A stretch of DNA of 64,000 bases from Isoperla grammatica (Eukaryota; Arthropoda; Insecta; Plecoptera; Perlodidae). Location of the stretch: the NCBI GenBank assembly GCA_945910005.1, contig CAMDTW010000147.1, forward strand, positions 1-64,000, read 5' to 3'. The stretch's first letter is position 1; each line of letters opens with the position of its first letter. Below, piece after piece: positions 58,231-64,000 of this stretch. The translations under genes and the position numbers were made by a program. The notes under the pieces are model-generated. The model was not told the DNA's origin. It worked only from the letters and a program-made list of their open reading frames with translations, and did not search any database.

Positions 58231-61200
58231 TCAGATATTACTAAAGAATTCTTGAAGGCTATAGTAAACCTTTTGTATTAGAAATTTTGTAAGTTCAGAT
58301 TTGAATCTGTTGTAGCTTGAAATATCTATTATATGTCTAGGAAGATGGTTGTAGAGTTTTTTATTTAAGTAGTCTGAGTTTGTCTGTCCTAATTTGGTAC
58401 AGCATGAGTTGAGATGAAGGTCTTTTTTATGACGTGTGTTGAAGGAGTGTACGCTAGCATTTTTTGGGTGATTATGGATGTTTTTCTTGATTGACAATAT
58501 TGATTTAAGAATGTGTAGGCTTGGAACGGTGACAATGTTAAGGTTTATAAAGTGTGGTTTGCAATGATCTGTAGGACTGAGGCCAGATATAGTTCTAATC
58601 GCTCTTTTTTGCATTATAAATACTTTGTGAATGTGAGTGGATGCTCCCCAAAACTCTATTCCATACCTTAGATGAGATTCAAACAGTGAAAAATAGCATA
58701 TTCTGGCATTTGATACATTGCTTATTTGCCTGATTATTTTAATTGCAAAGCATGATGAGCTTAGTTTTGGTAGAAGCGTATTTATATGTGCATGCCATGT
58801 TAGGTTTTGGTCTATTGTTATGCCTAAAAATTCGGTGTGTGTGACTCGTTTAATCTGTGAATTGTCATTTGTGTTAGTAAGGTGTGGTATAGAGATAAGT
58901 GACTTTGTTTTTTGAGAAGAATGAAATTGAATAAAATAAGTTTTTGTGGCGTTAAGCAGTAATTTGTTCATTGTAAACCATTCAGTAGATTTCGAAAGTC
59001 TTTCCTCTGCGTTTTCTTTTAGAGGTAGAACGTCAGTGGCCGTTACACTTGTGGTAAAATCATCTGCAAATAACTCAGCCTCGTCTATGTTTTCAGTTAT
59101 GTCATTAATAAATATTATAAAAAATAGAGGCCCGAGAATAGACCCTTGTGGGACTCCACATGTAGTTTGCTCATAATCGGATACGGTTTTAGTAAGTTTG
59201 TAGTTTTTTAATTCAGCTATTTCTACGTATTGTTGTCGATTAGTGATGTATGAAGTTAGGAGTTTCAGTGCATTTCCGCGTATACCATAATATTCTAATT
59301 TAGCCAATAGTATTTTGTGGTCTACACAATCAAATGCTTTTGTGAGGTCGCAGAATATACCCAACGTGGGTGTGTTTTTATCAATTTCTCCAGCTATAGT
59401 ATTGATAAATCGGCTTATTGTATTGCTAGTTGATTTTCCTCTTCGGAATCCGTTCTGCCTTTCAGTTAAAATATCCTCCTTATCTAAGAATTTAATGATT
59501 CTATTGAAAATAATGGTTTCTAAAATTTTTGAAGCAGCTGGAAGAATGGATATTGGCCTATAGTTACTGGGGATATGTTTATTTTCCTTTTTAAATATTG
59601 GAATAATTTTTGATACTTTTAACGCTTTGGGGAAGATTCCTTCCGTTAAACAGGTGTTGAATATATCAGTTAGAGGCTCAGCTATACTGATTATACACCT
59701 TTTTAATATTATAGTCGATAAACCATCAATCCCCGCAGAATGTTTTGATTTTAGTTTCTGTGCAATGAATTTAATTTCATTGGGATCAGTTTCATAGAGA
59801 TAAATGGAGTTTATTGGGCTTTTATTTGTTTTTGTTAGGTAAGTTTGAAAGTTTTCATTTTGATTGTGCCCATTATTAGTCAAGTTATTTGTAAGATTTG
59901 ATGCTTCATTTGCAAAATAGTTATTAAAAGATTGGGCCACTGCTTTAGGATCTTTGATTATTTTATTGTTTAGGTGGAGAGAAACATTATCCAGGGGCTT
60001 TTTTGGCTTCCGATTTGTTTCATTATTAATTATTTTCCATATTGATTTTGATTTATTATCGGCTGATGATATTGTTGCTTTAATTTGGTTACATTTGGCT
60101 ATTTGTATCACTTTTTTATATATTTTGACATATAATTTAACGTAATCTTGTAGAAATGGCACATTAGGAAATTTTGAGTTAATATCGAGGAGACTCCTCT
60201 TGTTTGCACTTGAGATTTTGATGCCCTTTGTTAGCCAATTTTGTTTTTTGTATGTTTCCTTACTCTTAACGGTTTTGATTGGGCATTTTTTATTAAAATG
60301 TGTTTGTAGTATTTTTTCAAATGAATTATATTTATCATCAGCAGTGCGCGCGATAGTTACGTCATCCCAGTTCGCTTCCATTAGACTTTCGGCTAGATTA
60401 TTTAAGGTGGAATTGTTTATTTTACGAACTGTTTTGGTTATTAATGGCACTTTATAGTTTTCGAACTGAATTGCAATTTCTTGGGCATGATGGTCAGAGA
60501 TGCCAAAGTTTAGTACTTGTGATTTAAAAGGAAGTGTGGTATTGGTGGCTATGTTATCTATAGTTGATGAGGTATGCCACCGAGGATCAATTCTCGTTGG
60601 CTCGTTTATAGTAATTAACATATTGCAGGAGTCGAAGAGATTGATTAGCAGTTCTTTGTTGGGATCTTTGCTATCAGATGACACGTTGATATTGAAATCT
60701 CCTAAAACAATAAGCTGCTTGTTTGATTTTTGTAGTTTAGCGAGTATTAGTTCGCAGTTTTCTAAGAATTTGTTTATTTGACCATTTGGTGATCTGTATA
60801 GGGCTACTATTACTAAATTTGACGTTCTTCTTTTACCGGTACCGGTACCATTGTTGTTGTCTAATTCAATAGAAGTACACTCGATATCCCTATCAATGCT
60901 GTATTTTGATATATTCCGCTTGTGTATTGTAACTTGTAGCCATTTTTGGTGCACAAATATTGCTACACCTCCATGTGTGAGCGTTTATCTGCAGTGGGAG
61001 GAGATTAATGTGTAGTTTTCAATTGTTAAATTATTTATGTTGGCAGTTGATTTCCAGTGTTCAGATATACAGATTACGTCCACAGTTTCGTTGTTTTTGT
61101 TTTTGTCCTCCAGTATTATGTTTAGCTCTCTAATTTTAGATAATGTTAGTCCTTGGATGTTCTGGTGTAAGATTCGAAATTCGGAGTTTTTGTTTTCAGG

Positions 61201-61290
61201 ATTATGTTTTGTTTTTAAGTGAGATTTGTCATTTACGTCAGTTGAAATATTAAGGTCAGTGCCACTTTTAACTATCTCTTTCTCTATGTA
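58231..61290 (-). pseudogene. LINE ORF2: AP endonuclease and reverse transcriptase (one in-frame stop)
   Basis: The frame runs from the ORF1 stop to 58231 with one TAA at 60985-60987, most simply a mutated Lys codon (before TLTHGGVAIFVHQKW). Endonuclease motifs: HQNIQG, ISEHW, YRSP, LGDFNIN, SDHHA. RT motifs: NYRPISILPAASKILE, GFRRGKST, FCDLTKAFDCVDH (A), CGVPQGSILGPLF (B), LFADD (C, codons 59059-59070), EFLGITIDQNLTWHAHI. No ATG occurs between the ORF1 stop and the endonuclease core. The product would carry out target-primed reverse transcription. Confidence 0.85.
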
Positions 61291-62331
61291 CTACCTCTTT
61301 TGTTTAATATTATTATTGTACCTTGAAGTTACATTGGTTGCTCGGCTAGGGTAGCGAGCGCTATGGCGATCAGTGATCATATGTGGCGTTTCCCCCTTTG
61401 CCGAGTCCTCACGGGTCAGGGCAGTCTTGACAGCTGTTGCGGTGGCCTTCACTACAGCCGACTGGCTTTGCCGGTGTGGTCCGGTGATTGCCGGTGGTGT
61501 CTTCGTGTCACGTGGCGCTTTCTTGAGAGGAGTCGTGGATGTTGACAGATTGTTGCCGGTTAGAGCCTGCGGCATCTCATGGAGGACTGTCGGGCTGGGC
61601 TGAGTTGGGATCACAGTACCGGGTAGTTCAGAATCACTCTCATGTTGCTGATGTTCACTTGTTGCCGTCCGTTGTTCAAGCTGTTGACATCGTTCCACGG
61701 TCCATTGCTCGCCGTCTATTATCAATTTATCAAAGCGTAGGAATGCGTGGAACCCTTGTTGCTTGGCCGCGATAAGATGTTTTTTAAGGTATTCCCTTTT
61801 GCTTTTAACCTCGTCGGAGAAGTCTTCGGCAATCGCGTTTTGTGTTCCACGAAATTTGCGGCATTCTTGCAAGATCATTGTTTTTGTTTTGAAACTTATT
61901 AGTTTGAAGATTATCGGTCTCTTTCCAGGTCTCCCTCCGATACGATGAGCCCGTTCAATCTCCCAGTTTTCAAGGTTGATGTTTAGGTGTTCAGATAGAA
62001 CATTTTTGACTTTGTTTTCAGAGGAAGCCCACGTTTCGTTTCGATCTTCCTGGCATCCATATAGCACTAAATTGTTTCTGCGCGATTGGTTTTCTAGGTA
62101 ATCGACTTTTTTAAACAATCCTTCAAGTGAGTTGTTTAATACCGTATTTGTATCACTTAGTTCGCGGTTATTGTTTGACAATGTTTGTATTTGTGATTCT
62201 AATGCCGCAAGCCTGTTGTCAATGGAATCTTTAATTTCCGTAATATTTTTATCAGTGGTTTCGATTTTATTACAAAGTAATTTAACTGTCGCGTTAGTGT
62301 CTTTCACTAGGCTTAACATATCGGTAGACAT
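61291..62331 (-). CDS. LINE ORF1: coiled coil and L1-like RNA-binding domain, 346 aa
   Basis: Residues 1-85 form a coiled coil (IDNRLAALESQIQTL). Then YLENQSRRNNLVLYG begins the RRM-like domain (ERAHRIG, RPIIFKL, AEDFS..VKSKR) known from L1-type ORF1 proteins. The last ~110 residues are Ser/Thr/Pro-rich and basic. It packages the element RNA. The TAG at 61291-61293 is followed in the same frame by ORF2. Intact in this copy. No PHD finger, unlike the plus-strand LINE. Confidence 0.85.
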   Translation of the reverse strand: MSTDMLSLVKDTNATVKLLCNKIETTDKNITEIKDSIDNRLAALESQIQTLSNNNRELSDTNTVLNNSLEGLFKKVDYLENQSRRNNLVLYGCQEDRNETWASSENKVKNVLSEHLNINLENWEIERAHRIGGRPGKRPIIFKLISFKTKTMILQECRKFRGTQNAIAEDFSDEVKSKREYLKKHLIAAKQQGFHAFLRFDKLIIDGEQWTVERCQQLEQRTATSEHQQHESDSELPGTVIPTQPSPTVLHEMPQALTGNNLSTSTTPLKKAPRDTKTPPAITGPHRQSQSAVVKATATAVKTALTREDSAKGETPHMITDRHSARYPSRATNVTSRYNNNIKQKR

Positions 62332-62489
62332 AGTTCTTATTTTGTTGCACCCTGTTGGGGTTTTAGCGGTAGAAACACACCTATACGCTCTCCTATATCA
62401 TTTTTAGCTGAGTCGGATATCGAACACGCGAAAACACTAGTTTTTAATCGGCGGCACTTTGATTTGGCGGTACACATAGGCCTACATTA

Positions 62490-62610
62490 CACCCATGCCA
62501 TACATAGATTCTTTGATCTCCGTTGCGTTCTTGTCGGTAATATCTAATTTTTTACATAGTCGCTTCACCTACGCATTTGTGTCCCTAACCATATTTACGC
62601 TGTCACGGAT
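62490..62610 (-). pseudogene. Second, diverged ORF1 N-terminus
   Basis: The minus strand reads MVRDTNA, KRLC and ITDKNATEIKESM with a stop between, closely matching the start of ORF1 (LVKDTNATVKLLCNK, TTDKNITEIKDS). It lies just upstream of the LINE and is a remnant of a second copy or a 5' duplication. Confidence 0.7.
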
Positions 62611-62639
62611 AATTAATTCTTAGTAGTGTGAAGCAGGCG

Positions 62640-63069
62640 CCCTGAAGCCACACGTGCAGCGTCAACTGCGTCAACTATCTGCGCAGGAGTCTTGGTGGCA
62701 ACTTCCATGCGCTGTGTTCTAGGCCTAGGCCTAGGCTAGGCGGAGTAAAATCTTCTAATAAAGTACAATTTTAGGCGACTTACTTGATAATAACTTGTTT
62801 TTGAAGAATCGCAGTTGATGTTTAGTGTAGTGGCAATTCACTGGTCTAGTACTTGTAAAAGAATAGCTGTCTTGGGCCACATTATTTTAAGTTTATTGAA
62901 GAGCACTTTCACTGACTACATCTCAGTGCCGCCATCTTTGCGAGGCGCCTGATATGATCTTATTTGCGTTGTCTTCGTTTGTGTTTTCTTTGCGTCGTGC
63001 TACTGTGTGTACGGTCGTAGCCGATTTCTCGATGCCATCTTAGTAATTCTACTCTATGGACAATGGAAA
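62640..63069. other. No supported gene
   Basis: Unique sequence with one short run of CTAGGCCTAGGC. No coding or RNA signal. Confidence 0.5.
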
Positions 63070-63456
63070 CCTGCCCATGGACTGCTACCTTATCGCGGTG
63101 GGCAGGTTTGCGTGCTTTAATGATTCCTAGAGCTATGCCGGCGGAAGCGTATGCTTCTGGTAGGGCCACCCAAGCCGGACTGGTCGAGGAGGAGAAGTCA
63201 GACGAAGTGCAGTCCACACCCCAATCCCCTTTCCCCCCCACTGTCCCATTGAATATTTCTCCTCCCACTTGGCCCTGCCCTCCCTTGCTGGACTCCCGTA
63301 TGACGACTCACGCGACGTACAATGGATCTGATTCGGATGTGGCTTTATTCTTCATTATCATGTTTCTCATCTTCATTATCACCCGCTCATCGTCTCGATT
63401 AGCCATCGTTGCATAAATATGAGACGATAAGCCCCATTAATCAATCAATCAATCTC
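63070..63456 (+). mobile_element. Full-length ribozyme-headed SINE, subfamily A, with target duplication
   Basis: Head CCTGCCCATGGACTGCTACC (P3 weakened by an A-C mismatch, as in the copy at 50.57 kb). Subfamily A body, shared tail with one change (GAGACGATAAGCCCC) and (AATC)n end. GACAATGGAAA flanks it at 63059-63069 and 63457-63467. Confidence 0.94.
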
Positions 63457-63467
63457 GACAATGGAAA

Positions 63468-63661
63468 ACCACGAAAACCATGTCAGGATGAATGTTGTCT
63501 CCAAGGATTCACTCTCATTAGTTTAAACTAGTTGTAAATGTTCTTCGGTATGTTAATGTTCACGTCATGTTCTGTCAAAATTATTTTCTATAACAGCTGT
63601 CAAAGTTCGTTTTTTTGTTTCGAAAAGTCAATGCACTCAGTCGATACACTTCCCAGTTTGA
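63468..63661. other. No supported gene
   Basis: Short unique stretch between a SINE and the RT fragment; no signal. Confidence 0.5.
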
Positions 63662-64000
63662 TCGAAAGTCCACTACGCCGCAATACACCTCGAACACTAC
63701 CCGACTCCATGGAAGCATGCCAAGGTGGTCATGTTCCCCAAGCCGGGTAAGTCGCCTCGTGACCCGGCAAACTACAGGCCCATTAGCTTACTGAGCACCC
63801 TTGGAAAAATTTTCGAAAGAGTAATACTGGCCCGCCTCCAACTGGTGATGACAGCCACCAACGTGCATCCAGACTGCCAATACGGGTTCAGGCGACACCA
63901 CTCTACAACGCACGCCCTAGCCCGCATCACCGACTTTGTAACAACAGCCTACAACAAGGATAGGGTAACCACGGCCGTGTTCCTCGACGTGGCCAAGGCA
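63662..64000 (+). CDS. Jockey-like reverse transcriptase, partial at window end
   Basis: The plus-strand frame reads PTPWKHAKVVMFPKPGK, NYRPISLLSTLGKIFERV, YGFRRHHST and FLDVAKA, which are RT fingers and the start of motif A of arthropod-Jockey-type LINEs. It is open from 63662 (after a TGA) to the last base. The upstream endonuclease is not seen, so the element is 5'-truncated or diverged. GC content is clearly higher than in the neighbouring LINEs, suggesting a different origin. Confidence 0.85.

Larger units (their letters stand above)
57780..62331 (-). mobile_element. APE-type two-ORF LINE (CR1/Jockey superfamily), nearly full length
   Basis: On the minus strand: ORF1 (62331-61291), ORF2 in the same frame after one TAG, a ~450-bp 3' UTR, and a (TAAA)n tail at 57780-57808. 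One further stop (60985-60987) interrupts the endonuclease. The 5' UTR boundary upstream of 62331 is not fixed. Confidence 0.88.

Noticed and set aside
62960..63268. Antisense open frame of 70-145 codons seen in several SINE copies (also 6.5, 7.3, 50.7, 51.6 and 53.4 kb)
   Set aside because: It is the reverse complement of the SINE head and body. It is conserved because the copies are young, varies in its end, and has no domain.

Overview
This is metazoan nuclear DNA, probably from a marine invertebrate. I infer this from a spliceosomal U1 snRNA gene, GT-AG introns, CR1/Jockey-type LINEs, hAT-type MITEs, tRNA-derived SINE pieces and long satellite arrays. I cannot name the species. The window is dominated by repeats. 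The only genes that look like host genes are an eight-exon minus-strand gene with two C2H2-like fingers (9.59-13.40 kb), the U1 snRNA gene (40.29-40.45 kb) and a partial THAP-domain exon (3.25-3.61 kb).

Layout. 0-8 kb: SINE copies, a THAP exon, a 202-bp tandem repeat ending in a TATA box, and decayed fragments that include a P-loop ATPase resembling Maverick/Polinton packaging ATPases. 8.1-15.3 kb: an hAT MITE, the eight-exon gene, and CpG-rich tandem arrays around its 5' end. 16-33.3 kb: a nearly continuous satellite block made of an 80-bp array, a 65/66-bp array of 7.5 kb, a 103-bp array of about 6 kb, and tetranucleotide repeats. 33-46.5 kb: MITEs and palindromes, an in-frame 102-bp array, the U1 gene, a 1.15-kb (TTTA)n tract and a ~175-bp array. 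46.5-64 kb: LINEs. These are a two-ORF APE-type LINE on + (46.7-51.4 kb), a related RT fragment on -, three copies of an RLE-type LINE on - lying between (TTA)n tracts (53.8-57.8 kb), a two-ORF LINE on - (57.8-62.3 kb), and a Jockey-like RT cut by the window end.

One short retroelement family runs through the whole window. Seven copies begin at the same base, with a pairing pattern like the HDV-like ribozymes of L1Tc and R2 retrotransposons. Four of the seven have target-site duplications that start at or next to that base. All copies lie on the + strand. Two subfamilies, and a separate tRNA-headed SINE, share one 3' tail that contains a small hairpin; this suggests a common LINE partner that is not in the window.

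The eight-exon gene is the most unusual host locus. Its exons 2-5 lie in tandemly duplicated exon-intron units whose intron segments are still clearly alike, while the exons are not. The 65/66-bp satellite appears to derive from the right terminal inverted repeat of an hAT MITE whose left end lies just upstream of the array.
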